From an uncultured Oscillospiraceae bacterium (GTDB taxonomy: Bacteria; Bacillota; Clostridia; Oscillospirales; Oscillospiraceae): a stretch of 64,000 bases of DNA. The translations under genes were made by a program, and so were the position numbers. Position 1 is the stretch's first letter. Each line of letters starts with the position of its first letter. A model generated the notes under the pieces. The model saw nothing but the letters and a program-made list of their open reading frames with translations, was not told the DNA's origin and did not search any database. Shown here piece by piece: positions 7,236 through 16,986 of the stretch. The stretch lies in NCBI GenBank assembly GCA_910584045.1, contig CAJTYO010000002.1, positions 1 to 64,000 on the forward strand. The letters are read 5' to 3'.

Positions 7236-8168
7236 ATGAAGGTACTGGTGGCCGGCGGAGCCGGATTTATTGGAAGCCACCTGGTGGATGCCCTTTTGGC
7301 GGAGGGTCACGACGTGGTCTGCGTGGACAACTTCTTTATTGGTACACGGGAGAATATTCGCCATCTGGCAGATCATCCGCATTTTGCGTTTTATGAAAAG
7401 GACTTGTCTGATTTTGAGCAAATTTTGCCTGTTTTCCAGAAAGAGCAGGTGGAGTATGTGCTTCACCTGGCGGCCAACTCCGATATACAGGCCAGTGCCG
7501 GCGACCCCATGGTGGAGTATAAGAACACATACTCCACCACCTTTGTGCTGCTGGAGTGTATGCGGCGCACAGGGGTGAAGCGGTTGTTTTTTGCCTCCAC
7601 CTCCGCAGTGTATGGCGAGCAGATGGGAGCCCATGTGGGCGAAGAGACGGTGCCGCTGGAGCCCATTTCCTACTACGGCGGGGCGAAACTGGGCGCGGAA
7701 GGAATCATCTCCTCCTTCGCCTATATGAACGATATGAGCGTGCTGGTGTTCCGGTTCCCCAACGTCATTGGGCCACGGCTGACCCATGGGGTGATCTTTG
7801 ACTTTGTGAAACGGCTGAAGGAAGACTCCTCCCACCTGAAAATTCTGGGGGATGGGCAGCAGAGTAAGCCCTACATCTATGTAATGGACCTGGTAAAGGC
7901 GATCATGCGGTTCAAGGACGCGCCTCAGGGCGTGACGCTCTACAACGTGGGTGTGGAGACCCAGACCTCCGTCACCCGTATTGCCGAGATCGTCTGCGAG
8001 AAGATGGGGCTGACCGGGATTCCCTTCGAGTACACCGGCGGCCGGGGTGGCTGGAAGGGAGATGTGCCCGTGTTTGCCTACAATCTGGACAAAATTCACA
8101 AGGCGGGCTGGTATGCCGCCATGACCAGCGATGAGGCGGTGGCGAAGACGGTGGAGATGGTACTCTGA
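7236..8168 (+). CDS. NAD-dependent sugar epimerase/dehydratase (extended SDR)
   Basis: This is a 310-residue extended short-chain dehydrogenase. The nucleotide site is GGAGFIGSH at residues 7-15, the catalytic triad region is STSAVYGE with YYGGAK, and the substrate loop is FRFPNVIGPRLTHG. It resembles UDP-glucose 4-epimerase-like enzymes found within GDP-heptose clusters. It could epimerise a nucleotide-activated hexose or act on GDP-heptose. The exact substrate is not determined. It overlaps the next gene by one base, indicating tight translational coupling. Confidence 0.8.
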   Translation: MKVLVAGGAGFIGSHLVDALLAEGHDVVCVDNFFIGTRENIRHLADHPHFAFYEKDLSDFEQILPVFQKEQVEYVLHLAANSDIQASAGDPMVEYKNTYSTTFVLLECMRRTGVKRLFFASTSAVYGEQMGAHVGEETVPLEPISYYGGAKLGAEGIISSFAYMNDMSVLVFRFPNVIGPRLTHGVIFDFVKRLKEDSSHLKILGDGQQSKPYIYVMDLVKAIMRFKDAPQGVTLYNVGVETQTSVTRIAEIVCEKMGLTGIPFEYTGGRGGWKGDVPVFAYNLDKIHKAGWYAAMTSDEAVAKTVEMVL

Positions 8169-9484
8169 TGCAGGCGGTAATCATGGCGGGTGGGAAGGGA
8201 ACGCGCCTGCGGGCCCTGACCAATGATGAAATTCCCAAGCCGATGGTACCGGTGGCGGGGAAGCCCATTCTGCAATGGCAGATAGAATGCCTGCGTGAAC
8301 AGGGTGTTTCCGACATTGTTATCATTGTCGGACATCTTGGCGAGAGAATTCAGGAGTATTTCCGGGATGGCGGCAGCTTTGGGGCAAGCATCCGGTATGT
8401 TGCGGAGGAGACGCCGCTGGGAACGGCGGGAGCGCTGTCCATGCTGCCGCCCATGCTGGAGGAGGAAAATTTCTTCCTGATATTCGGAGACGTACTTTTT
8501 GACATTGATTTGCGGCGTATGGAGCGCTTTCACCGCGAGAACCATGCTCTGGCGACGCTTTTCGTCCATCCCAACGCCCACCCCTTCGATTCCGACCTGG
8601 TGATTCACGACACGGACGGCAGGGTGCGGCGCTTTGATTCCAAGCACAATGTCCGGGATTACTGGTATCGCAACTGCGTCAACGCGGGATTTTACCTGCT
8701 CAACAGGAGAGTCTGTCAGGAGATTCCGGCCCGGACAAAGGTGGACCTGGAAAAGGAATTGCTGGCGGGTCTGATTGCGGACGGGCAGCCGGTATATGCC
8801 TATGAGTCCTCGGAGTACATCAAGGATGTTGGGACCGTGGAACGTATCCAGCGGGCGGAGGAGGAGCTGGGCAGCGGCTTGGTGAGCAGGCGCAGCCTGC
8901 GAAACCGGCAGCGGGCCATTTTTCTGGACCGGGACGGTACGGTCAACAGGAAAAACGGCCTGGTCTATCAGGAGGAGCAGTTTGAGCTGGAGGATTGTGC
9001 GGCGGAGGCCGTCCGGAAGATCAACCGGTCGGGTTATCTGGCGATCGTTGTGACCAATCAGCCGGTTGTCGCGCGTGGATTGTGCAGGATAGAGGACATG
9101 GAGCGGATTCACAGGAAGATGGAGACGCTGCTGGGCCGGGAGGGCGCCTATCTGGACGCGGTCCGGTTCTGTCCCCACCATCCGGACAAGGGGTATCCGG
9201 AGGAGAACCCCGCCTATAAAATCCCCTGCCATTGCCGGAAGCCGGATATCGGTATGCTGGAGGAGTGCGCGGAGCGGTTCCATATTGATTTGTCCCGGTC
9301 CTGGATGGTGGGGGACACCACCGTGGACATCCAGACAGGGAAGAACGCGGGGACGCGCACGGCGCTGGTGCTGACAGGCGATGCAGGGCGGGACGGCAAG
9401 TATACTGCCGCGCCGGATGTGACGGGAGAAAATCTTTTGTGTGTTATTGAGAAAATTTTGGAGAGGAGAGAAGAAAATGGTTGA
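8168..9484 (+). CDS. hddC-gmhB: Fusion of heptose-1-phosphate guanylyltransferase and heptose-bisphosphate phosphatase
   Basis: This is a 438-residue two-domain enzyme. Residues 1 to about 235 are a nucleotidyltransferase with MAGGKGTRLRALTNDEIPKP and the metal site FGDVLFDID. Residues about 248-435 are a HAD-IIIA phosphatase with FLDRDGTVN, VVTNQPVVARG, a Cys/His zinc loop (CPHHPDKG...CHCRKPD) and MVGDTTVDI. The HAD part matches GmhB, which removes the 7-phosphate of heptose-1,7-bisphosphate. The transferase part matches HddC, which makes GDP-heptose. One polypeptide therefore covers the last two steps after HddA. Confidence 0.88.
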   Translation: MQAVIMAGGKGTRLRALTNDEIPKPMVPVAGKPILQWQIECLREQGVSDIVIIVGHLGERIQEYFRDGGSFGASIRYVAEETPLGTAGALSMLPPMLEEENFFLIFGDVLFDIDLRRMERFHRENHALATLFVHPNAHPFDSDLVIHDTDGRVRRFDSKHNVRDYWYRNCVNAGFYLLNRRVCQEIPARTKVDLEKELLAGLIADGQPVYAYESSEYIKDVGTVERIQRAEEELGSGLVSRRSLRNRQRAIFLDRDGTVNRKNGLVYQEEQFELEDCAAEAVRKINRSGYLAIVVTNQPVVARGLCRIEDMERIHRKMETLLGREGAYLDAVRFCPHHPDKGYPEENPAYKIPCHCRKPDIGMLEECAERFHIDLSRSWMVGDTTVDIQTGKNAGTRTALVLTGDAGRDGKYTAAPDVTGENLLCVIEKILERREENG

Positions 9485-10067
9485 CTACAGGGCGGAGATT
9501 TCCGCCTATCTGGAGCACGAGATCGACACGATCCGGAAGCTGGATGTGGAGCAGATCAATCAGGCGCTGAATCTGCTGCTGGAGGCGTTTGAGGAGGGAA
9601 ACACGGTATACATATTCGGCAACGGAGGAAGCTCGGCAACAGCGTCGCACTATCAGAATGACTTCAACAAGGGCGTGTCGGAACACACGGAGAAGAAGTT
9701 CAATTTCCAGTGCCTGAACGACAATGTGGCCACGGTGATGGCGGTGGCCAACGACATCGGATTTGAGGAGGTCTTCCGGTTCCAGCTGCGGGGGCATCTG
9801 AAAGCCGGTGATATTGTCATGGCGATTTCCGGCAGTGGGAATTCCAAGAATGTCATCAACGCGGTGGAGTACGCCAGGGAGCAGGGGTGCAGGATCATCG
9901 GGGTTACCGGCTATGATGGCGGGAAGCTGAAAGGGTTGTCCGATGTGTCCCTGCACGCGCCGGTCAACAGTATGCAGATTTCGGAAGATATCCATATGAT
10001 CTTCGATCATCTGATGATGAGCGTGTTTTACAGGTCTCTGGCCGGGATTGAGCATTTGAGGGGATAG
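9477..10067 (+). CDS. gmhA: Sedoheptulose-7-phosphate isomerase
   Basis: This is a 196-residue SIS-domain protein with FGNGGSSATASHYQNDF (phosphosugar loop), ISGSGNSKNVINAVEYA and SEDIHMIFDHLMMS, all typical of GmhA. It converts sedoheptulose-7-phosphate to D-glycero-D-manno-heptose-7-phosphate, the first step of the heptose route. ATG 9477 is chosen because GAGAGGAGAG lies directly upstream. It overlaps the end of the fusion gene by 8 nt, so all heptose genes are co-translated. Confidence 0.9.
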   Translation: MVDYRAEISAYLEHEIDTIRKLDVEQINQALNLLLEAFEEGNTVYIFGNGGSSATASHYQNDFNKGVSEHTEKKFNFQCLNDNVATVMAVANDIGFEEVFRFQLRGHLKAGDIVMAISGSGNSKNVINAVEYAREQGCRIIGVTGYDGGKLKGLSDVSLHAPVNSMQISEDIHMIFDHLMMSVFYRSLAGIEHLRG

Positions 10068-10097
10068 GCCATCAAAAAGAGTGGGGAGAGAGAACGA

Positions 10098-13000
10098 ATG
10101 CCTAAAGTAACTGCTTTGATGCCGCTTTATAATGGCAAGAAATTTATTCGGGAATCTCTGGAGAGTATCCAGCGGCAGACCTTTGCCGACTGGGAGTTTA
10201 TTATTGTCAACGACTTTGGGAGTGATGACGGCTGCGCGGATATCGTGCGCAGATATGCGCAGAAGGATGACAGAATTATCCTTTTGCAAATGGAAGAGCG
10301 GCTGGGGATCGCGGGTTCATTGAATGCGGGGTTGGATGCGGCAAAGGGAGTGTATGTTGCGCGGGTCGATGTGGACGATCCGTCGGAGCCGGAACGATTT
10401 GAGAAACAAGTCGCGTATATGGATGCCCATCCGGAGGTCAGTCTGTGCAGCAGCTTTTGCATCAGCGTATCAAAGACCGGGACTCATCTTGAAAAGGTTG
10501 CCTGTGATCCGGAGGAACTAAAGGCAGCTATGCTCTTTCCCAATGAGATCAGACATTTTGGCGCAATGCTGCGCAGAAGCTACTTTGATGGACACGCGCT
10601 GCGATATGACACAGAGTATATTGTAGAAGACTATGAGCTCTGGACCCGGGCACTCATGGGCGGCGCTGTTTTTTCCAATATACCAGAAGTCCTTGTGACA
10701 CATCGTTGGGGCTTTGGAAACATAAGCATAGCAAAAGGTTCCAGGCTGGAAGAGGAAGCGCGTGAAATCAGCACAAGAATCCTGAAAAATGCAGGCGTTC
10801 AGGCAGAGGAATACGCTCCGGAACTGTTGTCTGGCTGGAGAGCGCGTCCTACTAAATTTGCAAAGAAAGATGTTCCTTCCTTTTTGCGGCAGGGATACCG
10901 GCTGATGGCGGAGATATACGAAAAGAATAAGACTGCGAAATATTGCGAAGAAACGGCGTTGCGAAAAATTCTGTTCTACCGCTGGAATTGGATCCGTCAG
11001 AGTTGCGGGTTAGAATTTGCAGAGCACAGATATGAAGAATTCCAGGGAATTAAGATAGCCCCGAAAGTCAGCGTTGTGTTGCCTACATTTTGTTCTGTCC
11101 ATGATATCAGCAGGGCTGTTGACTGTGTGCAGGCACAGACGTTTACAGACTGGGAGCTGCTGGTAATAAATGATTACGGCAGCGATGATGGCACGGCGGA
11201 GATTGTGCAAATGTATACTTGGAGTGATCCGCGCGTGCGTTTGATTCAGGTTGAGGAACGGCTGGGATTGGCAGAGTCTTTGAATTTGGGAATGCGTCAG
11301 GCGAGAGGAAAATATATTGCACGGCTGGATGCGGATGACACCTCCAAACCGGAACGATTTGCCAAACAGGTGCAATTTTTAGACACACATCCGGAGGTTG
11401 GCATCTGCGGAACTTGGCAGCACCACTACGGGAAAAATGCCGATTGGGTGCATGAGGCTGCAACGGACCCCAAAGTACAGAAATGCCGGCTGCTGTTCTG
11501 GTGTGATTTATGCCATTCCACGTTGATGCTGCGCCGGGACTTGTTTTTGGATAATCAGCTCTTCTATGATCCGGACGCTCAGGCGGAGGATTTTGAACTG
11601 TGGACCCGGGCAATGGATTACATGGAAATCGCCAACTTGCCGGAGGTGCTGGGCGAGTATCATGAGGGTACCGGGATTACGTCTAATAAAGTACAGCTTC
11701 TGGCGGAGGAGAGCGGCCAAATTACGGCCCGCACGATCCGGAGAGTTTTGGGGATAGAGCTGCCAATATATGAAAGCTGTCTTTTAAACGGCTGGATCAA
11801 TCCGATTTCCAAATCAGAGAATCGTCAGGAGGAGCTGGAAAATCTTCGACACATTTTAACCTCTATCTGGGAGGAAAATCAAAGAGTAAAATATTTCGAC
11901 CAAAAGATACTGCTGGAGACTCTGGCAGCAAAGTGGCAGTGGGTCAAAAATGATACAGATTGGAAGCGCGCTCGCTATAAAGGTGTAAAGCACATTAAGG
12001 AAGTATTTAGCGAAAAATATGCGCCTTCATTATGGGAGAGATACCGGATTTTCCGAAAGTATAATCCGCAATTTTCTGTTAGAGCGAAAAAACTCACGAA
12101 ACGCATTTTTCGTCCTTTGGCCTACCTTGCGAGACGTGTTACAAAGAGCTTGCTTAAAGATTGTATAGAGGAAATCAACTTGGGGGTAGAGGGCTGGACA
12201 TGGGACAGAATGGAGAACGTGAACAAGCAGATAGAAAAATGGACTTGGGATCGATATAAGCGAACAGAGCGGGTGATTCAAAATGGTGGACAATATACGC
12301 CATATTATGCAGGTTTCAAAATACGTGTGATTTTTTTGTTTCAAGTAGCTTCTTTTTGGCCCGCTCAGGAATCCATTTATTTCAATTTACTGGCAGATCC
12401 GAGATTTGATGTGAAACTTGTCTGCTACGATGAACCTCTTGACAAAACAATTAAAACAGAAACCGCTCAACAATTCTTAATAAAGAATGCTTACAACTTT
12501 ATATCGTGGAACAAATTTGATATAACAGATTTTAATCCCCACATCATATTTTTGCAAACGGCATATGATACAAACCGACGTAATGAATTTAAAAGTGCAC
12601 AATTGCGTCACAAAGGAGTACGAGTTATTTATATTCCTTATGGGATCGAAATAGCAGATACTATTCACGCACATACAGATCATTTTCGACGGGATGTTCT
12701 GCAAAACACCTGGAAGGTATATACATTTTCTGAAATGATGCGGCAAGACTATCTAAGATATTTACCAGGGAAAAAAGATGTATGCGTGCTAGGCATGCCT
12801 CGATTCGACGCACTTTACTTTCGTGATCGCTTTTTACAGATGCCGGAAGTAATCCAAAAGGCGAATAGACGCAAGGTTGTACTTTGGAAAGTGCATTTTC
12901 CGAAGTTGATCCAGGAAAATGCACAAACTATATTGGTCACTCCATATATTCGCGAGTACATCAGGTTCGCAGTAAAGCTTACTCAATACAATGATTTGTT

Positions 13001-13568
13001 TTTTGTTTTTATGCCGCATCCCAGATTCAAGGAATTTAATGAAGATATGACCGTGAAACAAGAGTTGGCTTGTCTCTATAGCGCACTGGAAAAAGCGGAC
13101 AATGTTTATATTGATGACCGGGATGATTACAGGAACTCGCTGTTGAATGCTGATTGCATCATTGTAGACCGAAGCGCCGTCATGATCGAAGCGGGATGCG
13201 TAGGCGTTCCCGTACTTTATATGTATAATCCGGACTATAAAGAGCCAATGACAAAGGCTGTTGAGCCGCTGATTGAAAGTTATTATCAGGGAACAACGTG
13301 TGAGGACATTGAAGAATTTATCAATATGTTCCGTGAAGGGGAGGATCCCAGGAAAGCACAGCGTGAGGCGGCCTTTGCTGCGTGCGTTCCTTATTTCGAC
13401 GGCAAGTGCGGCGAGAGAATAAAAGAAGACATTGTCAGATCTCTGGAACAGGAAAGAGAAATGAATCCTTGGACCCAAACCGCCCAATTGGCAGAAAAAA
13501 ATGCACAGTTGGAGGCACGTATTGCCCGGCTGGAGCAGGAGATTGCCGGGAAGGACGCAAACGGCTGA
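10098..13568 (+). CDS. Three-domain glycosyltransferase: GT2 + GT2 + CDP-glycerol transferase-like
   Basis: This is an 1156-residue protein. GT2 domain 1 covers residues 1 to about 230 (VTALMPLYNGKKFI, DVDDPSEPERF). GT2 domain 2 covers about 321-560 (VSVVLPTFCSVHDI, DADDTSKPERF). The two domains are clearly similar to each other, sharing EERLG, SLN and PERF...KQV, which points to internal duplication. Residues about 736-1110 resemble CDP-glycerol glycerophosphotransferases (IPYGIEIADT, VYIDDRDDYRNSLLNAD, VDRSAVMIEAGCVGVPVLY). The C terminus is a short coiled coil (LAEKNAQLEARIARLEQE). It probably adds two sugars and a polyol-phosphate unit to the growing repeat. RBS GGGGAGAG precedes ATG 10098. 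Confidence 0.8.
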   Translation: MPKVTALMPLYNGKKFIRESLESIQRQTFADWEFIIVNDFGSDDGCADIVRRYAQKDDRIILLQMEERLGIAGSLNAGLDAAKGVYVARVDVDDPSEPERFEKQVAYMDAHPEVSLCSSFCISVSKTGTHLEKVACDPEELKAAMLFPNEIRHFGAMLRRSYFDGHALRYDTEYIVEDYELWTRALMGGAVFSNIPEVLVTHRWGFGNISIAKGSRLEEEAREISTRILKNAGVQAEEYAPELLSGWRARPTKFAKKDVPSFLRQGYRLMAEIYEKNKTAKYCEETALRKILFYRWNWIRQSCGLEFAEHRYEEFQGIKIAPKVSVVLPTFCSVHDISRAVDCVQAQTFTDWELLVINDYGSDDGTAEIVQMYTWSDPRVRLIQVEERLGLAESLNLGMRQARGKYIARLDADDTSKPERFAKQVQFLDTHPEVGICGTWQHHYGKNADWVHEAATDPKVQKCRLLFWCDLCHSTLMLRRDLFLDNQLFYDPDAQAEDFELWTRAMDYMEIANLPEVLGEYHEGTGITSNKVQLLAEESGQITARTIRRVLGIELPIYESCLLNGWINPISKSENRQEELENLRHILTSIWEENQRVKYFDQKILLETLAAKWQWVKNDTDWKRARYKGVKHIKEVFSEKYAPSLWERYRIFRKYNPQFSVRAKKLTKRIFRPLAYLARRVTKSLLKDCIEEINLGVEGWTWDRMENVNKQIEKWTWDRYKRTERVIQNGGQYTPYYAGFKIRVIFLFQVASFWPAQESIYFNLLADPRFDVKLVCYDEPLDKTIKTETAQQFLIKNAYNFISWNKFDITDFNPHIIFLQTAYDTNRRNEFKSAQLRHKGVRVIYIPYGIEIADTIHAHTDHFRRDVLQNTWKVYTFSEMMRQDYLRYLPGKKDVCVLGMPRFDALYFRDRFLQMPEVIQKANRRKVVLWKVHFPKLIQENAQTILVTPYIREYIRFAVKLTQYNDLFFVFMPHPRFKEFNEDMTVKQELACLYSALEKADNVYIDDRDDYRNSLLNADCIIVDRSAVMIEAGCVGVPVLYMYNPDYKEPMTKAVEPLIESYYQGTTCEDIEEFINMFREGEDPRKAQREAAFAACVPYFDGKCGERIKEDIVRSLEQEREMNPWTQTAQLAEKNAQLEARIARLEQEIAGKDANG

Positions 13569-13640
13569 AATAAAATTTACTATTTCCAGATTTAGAATTT
13601 GGGAATAGATAATTTGCGCAGAAGGGAGACTGCGGGCATA

Positions 13641-15329
13641 ATGACAATTCTAATCAATGCGGCGCTTTTGTTCGTGGTTCTGCTATTGTTGTTTCCAAAG
13701 CCGCTGTGGGGAACGATCAAACATGTGGCGCTGGTTGTATTGGTACTTGGGTCGGCGCTTTGCGTTATGCTTGTCTTCCAGAGCAAAGGAGAGAGGACCA
13801 TAACAATCACAGCCCTGGATCAGCAAAATGAGGCTGCAGAGGGATCGGAAATCATCATCACCGGCGTGGTCGTGGATGGAATAGAGTATCGCGCGGATAC
13901 CATCCTTTCCGGGGGATGGATCAACGAAAACGGGAATCTGCGGTGGAGAAATTACGACAAGCCAGCGGATATGACCAATGCGGTATCCGCAAAAATTCCG
14001 GCGGGTACTGCGCTGGATATCCGGTTTGAAACCAACAAATGGCGCGGTCGTGTGCAGGTTCAGGAGGGGGATTTCTTTTCCACGGTTTATCAGGTGGATT
14101 GCTTTTCCAACAGCAGTGACAGTGGCAGCTCAATCACCTATTTTTCGGCAAGAAGTCTGTCCGGTGTCCGGATGTCCGGGAAAGTGTTGTTTGTGTGCCT
14201 GTTTGGACTTTTGACTGCTTTTGCATTTGGATTTAGTGCTTTCAAAAACGGGGAAGTCAAATCGCCGCAGAAAACGGAAAGCAGCCGCGAGGTCTGGCTG
14301 GATATCCTGAAAGTATGTGTAGCTCCGATGATTGTACTGATTCACACCGTGGGAGGACCCTATGGCAGTACGCCTCTGGACAGCCCAAAATGGATAGGAT
14401 ACCTGATACTCAACACGGTCCCCCGGTATGCAGTCCCCGTTTTTCTTATGATTTCCGGTATACTTTTGATTGGAAAGGAGTATTCTGCCGCAAAGGTCTG
14501 GCGCAATGTAAAGAAATCGCTGATATTGTTAGTTGCGTGGAATCTGACATACATTTTCGCTCAGGCGCTGCTATGGGGACCATCGGAGAGTATTCTGTCT
14601 CAAATTTTGAGCCTGCCCGTAAAGCGGGGCCCCAGCGGATATCTGTGGTATGCATATCTCCTGGTATGGATTTACTTATTTGCCCCGGTTGTCAGCTTAC
14701 TTTATCAAGCGCTGACCAATCAACTGCGGGTGTATTTCGTCCTGCTTACTGTAATCATTCCTGGAATTTTGGATCTGTATATAAAGATTTTTGAAATCAG
14801 TGCGCAATCAACTTTGTATGCTTTCCAATTATATATGACCTTGACCTATATCGGGATCATGTTTGTTGGCCGCCTGATTTATGACAACGCAGAGAAAATA
14901 AAACATTTGGGGTTGCTGTCGCTTTTGGCTGTTGTGACAGGTCTGGGCGGAATGTTGGCGGTTACTTATTGTTATGCAACGGCACATCATGCAGCAACAG
15001 ACAAATTTATGGCAGAAACGCAGCTTCTGGCAGTATGTTATGCGGGAGGGATGATTGGTATGGTGGTCAAACATCGTAAGGCGTTAGAAAATATGCCGGA
15101 GCGTGCAAGGCGGGCGGCAGAGTGGCTGTCCAGACATTCGATTGGGATTTACTTTTTTCACGTCCTACCAATTTGGACGATAGGCAGCATCAAAATATCA
15201 GGGATTAGTCTGTCGGTATATGATGGCGTTGCTGCAACTCTTGTACTCTGTGTGATCTACTACGTTGTTACTGTGATTGGCGTCGGACTGCTGGAGCAGA
15301 TTCCGCTGCTAAAGAAACTGGTAACCTGA
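13641..15329 (+). CDS. Membrane acyltransferase (acyltransferase-3 family) with N-terminal ectodomain
   Basis: This protein has about 562 residues. Two N-terminal hydrophobic segments are followed by an extracytoplasmic beta-rich region of about 130 residues ending near NKWRGRVQV. After another membrane segment comes an acyltransferase-3 domain with about ten membrane helices (REVWLDILKVCVAPMIVLIH at its start, SIGIYFFHVLPIW near the end). Such enzymes O-acetylate or acylate surface glycans. ATG 13641 is used with GAAGGGAG upstream. The ectodomain recurs in the DUF2142-like protein at 16987-19620. Confidence 0.75.
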   Translation: MTILINAALLFVVLLLLFPKPLWGTIKHVALVVLVLGSALCVMLVFQSKGERTITITALDQQNEAAEGSEIIITGVVVDGIEYRADTILSGGWINENGNLRWRNYDKPADMTNAVSAKIPAGTALDIRFETNKWRGRVQVQEGDFFSTVYQVDCFSNSSDSGSSITYFSARSLSGVRMSGKVLFVCLFGLLTAFAFGFSAFKNGEVKSPQKTESSREVWLDILKVCVAPMIVLIHTVGGPYGSTPLDSPKWIGYLILNTVPRYAVPVFLMISGILLIGKEYSAAKVWRNVKKSLILLVAWNLTYIFAQALLWGPSESILSQILSLPVKRGPSGYLWYAYLLVWIYLFAPVVSLLYQALTNQLRVYFVLLTVIIPGILDLYIKIFEISAQSTLYAFQLYMTLTYIGIMFVGRLIYDNAEKIKHLGLLSLLAVVTGLGGMLAVTYCYATAHHAATDKFMAETQLLAVCYAGGMIGMVVKHRKALENMPERARRAAEWLSRHSIGIYFFHVLPIWTIGSIKISGISLSVYDGVAATLVLCVIYYVVTVIGVGLLEQIPLLKKLVT

Positions 15330-15367
15330 TATTGCCATGGACATCACGGTCAATTGTGGAGTTTTTC

Positions 15368-16156
15368 ATGAATACTGTGCTTAGTAGTGCATTGAACAAA
15401 ATGAAACAGTACCAATTCCTCTTCGAGGAGCTGGCAAAGCGGGATTTCAAGAAGAAATATAAGCGCACCGTGCTTGGCATGGCATGGAGCATGCTTTCCC
15501 CTATGCTGACGCTGCTGGTTATGCGGCTAGTTTTTACCCGGTTTTTTGGCAGAAATATGGAGCACTATACAACATATCTGTTCTGCGGCAATCTGATCTA
15601 CTCGTTTTTCAATGAATCCACAAGTCAGGGAATGACTTCTTTGATGGGCAACGCATCAATTTTTACGCGGGTTAATATCCCGAAATATCTGTTTCTATTT
15701 TCAAAAAATGTGCAGACTTTAATTAATTTTGGGCTGACTCTGATAGTTTTCTTTACTTTTTGCATTTTGGACGGCGTTGCCATTACCTGGAAATTTCTTT
15801 TCCTGCTCTATCCAATTATAACGCTGCTGCTGTTCAATATTGGCTTGGGGTTGATTCTTTCAGCACTGTTTGTCTTCTTCCGGGATATTCAGTATCTGTG
15901 GTCCGTGTTTACCCTGCTGCTTATGTACCTCTCAGCAATTTTCTATACGATAGACCAATATCCTTATGCTGTTCAGTGCCTGTTTCTGCTTAATCCAGTC
16001 TATCTGTATATTCGCTATTTCCGGAAGATCGTTCTGGAAGCGGCGATCCCGTCACTGAGCTTTCATCTTTTGATACTGGTCTATGTGCTGGCTTCTTTGC
16101 GGTTGGGGTTCTGGATGTATAAGAAATATAACACACGATTTTTATATTATGTGTAA
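15368..16156 (+). CDS. ABC-2 type polysaccharide export permease
   Basis: This is a 262-residue protein with six predicted membrane helices, of the Wzm/TagG type. The cytoplasmic N terminus FEELAKRDFKKKYKRTVLG matches the elbow-helix region of O-antigen and teichoic-acid exporters. ATG 15368 follows GTGGAG and is preferred to an upstream in-frame alternative start. It pairs with the ATPase gene 12 bp downstream to export a lipid-linked polymer. Confidence 0.85.
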   Translation: MNTVLSSALNKMKQYQFLFEELAKRDFKKKYKRTVLGMAWSMLSPMLTLLVMRLVFTRFFGRNMEHYTTYLFCGNLIYSFFNESTSQGMTSLMGNASIFTRVNIPKYLFLFSKNVQTLINFGLTLIVFFTFCILDGVAITWKFLFLLYPIITLLLFNIGLGLILSALFVFFRDIQYLWSVFTLLLMYLSAIFYTIDQYPYAVQCLFLLNPVYLYIRYFRKIVLEAAIPSLSFHLLILVYVLASLRLGFWMYKKYNTRFLYYV

Positions 16157-16168
16157 TGGGAGAACGAA

Positions 16169-16909
16169 ATGAGTGTGTTAGAAGTAAATGGGGTTTCTAT
16201 TCGGTATATGACCGGCGATTTTAAAGATATCGGACTGAAAGAATATGTCATGCGGCGGCTCAGAGGGGAGTATCATATCAACGAGTTCTGGGCAGACCGG
16301 GATGTGTCATTTAAGTTGGAAAAAGGAGACATGCTGGGCATTATTGGAAGCAACGGCGCAGGAAAGAGCACTCTTCTTAAAGTCATTTCCGGCATTATGG
16401 AACCGACGGAAGGGTGGGTCAGACGGGAGGGGAATGTTGCCGCCCTTCTGGAGCTGGCCAGCGGATTTGACGGCGATCTGACCGTGCGGGAGAATGCCTA
16501 CCTGCGGGGAGCCATGCTGGGATATACGCGAAAATTTATGGACGATACTTATGAACAGATCATTGAATTTGCGGAACTACAGGAGTTTCAGGAACGGCCC
16601 TTCAAGCAGCTTTCATCCGGAATGAAGTCACGTCTTGCTTTTTCTATTGCCTCTCTGGTAGAGCCGGATATTCTGATTTTGGACGAGGTGCTGTCGGTGG
16701 GTGACGGCGCTTTTCGGAAGAAAAGCGAAAGCAAAATGCGGGAGATCATTGCAGGCGGAGCCACGACGATTCTGGTATCACATTCTCTTCAGCAGGTGCG
16801 GGAAATGTGTACGAAGGTACTGTGGCTAGATAAGGGGAACCAGATTGCATTTGGAGAGGATGTACTGGGGATCTGTGATCAATATATAAAATTCCTGGAA
16901 AGTAAATGA
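16169..16909 (+). CDS. ABC transporter ATPase for polysaccharide export
   Basis: This is a 246-residue ATPase of the Wzt/TagH type with Walker A GSNGAGKST, signature LSSGMKSRLAFS, Walker B ILILDEVLSVGD and a H-loop in LVSHSLQQVREM. It lacks the C-terminal carbohydrate-binding extension that some Wzt proteins use to recognise capped chains. It forms the exporter with the upstream permease. RBS GGGAGAACGAA precedes ATG 16169. Confidence 0.9.
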   Translation: MSVLEVNGVSIRYMTGDFKDIGLKEYVMRRLRGEYHINEFWADRDVSFKLEKGDMLGIIGSNGAGKSTLLKVISGIMEPTEGWVRREGNVAALLELASGFDGDLTVRENAYLRGAMLGYTRKFMDDTYEQIIEFAELQEFQERPFKQLSSGMKSRLAFSIASLVEPDILILDEVLSVGDGAFRKKSESKMREIIAGGATTILVSHSLQQVREMCTKVLWLDKGNQIAFGEDVLGICDQYIKFLESK

Positions 16910-16986
16910 TGAAAGCAGGGACCCTGCTTTCTCTGATGCGAGAGCATCAGAGAAAAGCGAATTGCAAGAAAGAGGTGAGAGTGCCC

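Noticed and set aside
6462..8099. Long minus-strand open frame (545 codons) opposite hddA and the epimerase gene
   Set aside because: It lies entirely antisense to two well-supported genes, has no ribosome site, and its composition is that of a codon-position shadow in GC-rich DNA.
8096..9283. Minus-strand frame of 395 codons opposite the guanylyltransferase fusion
   Set aside because: It is antisense to a gene with clear motifs and has no similarity to a known family.
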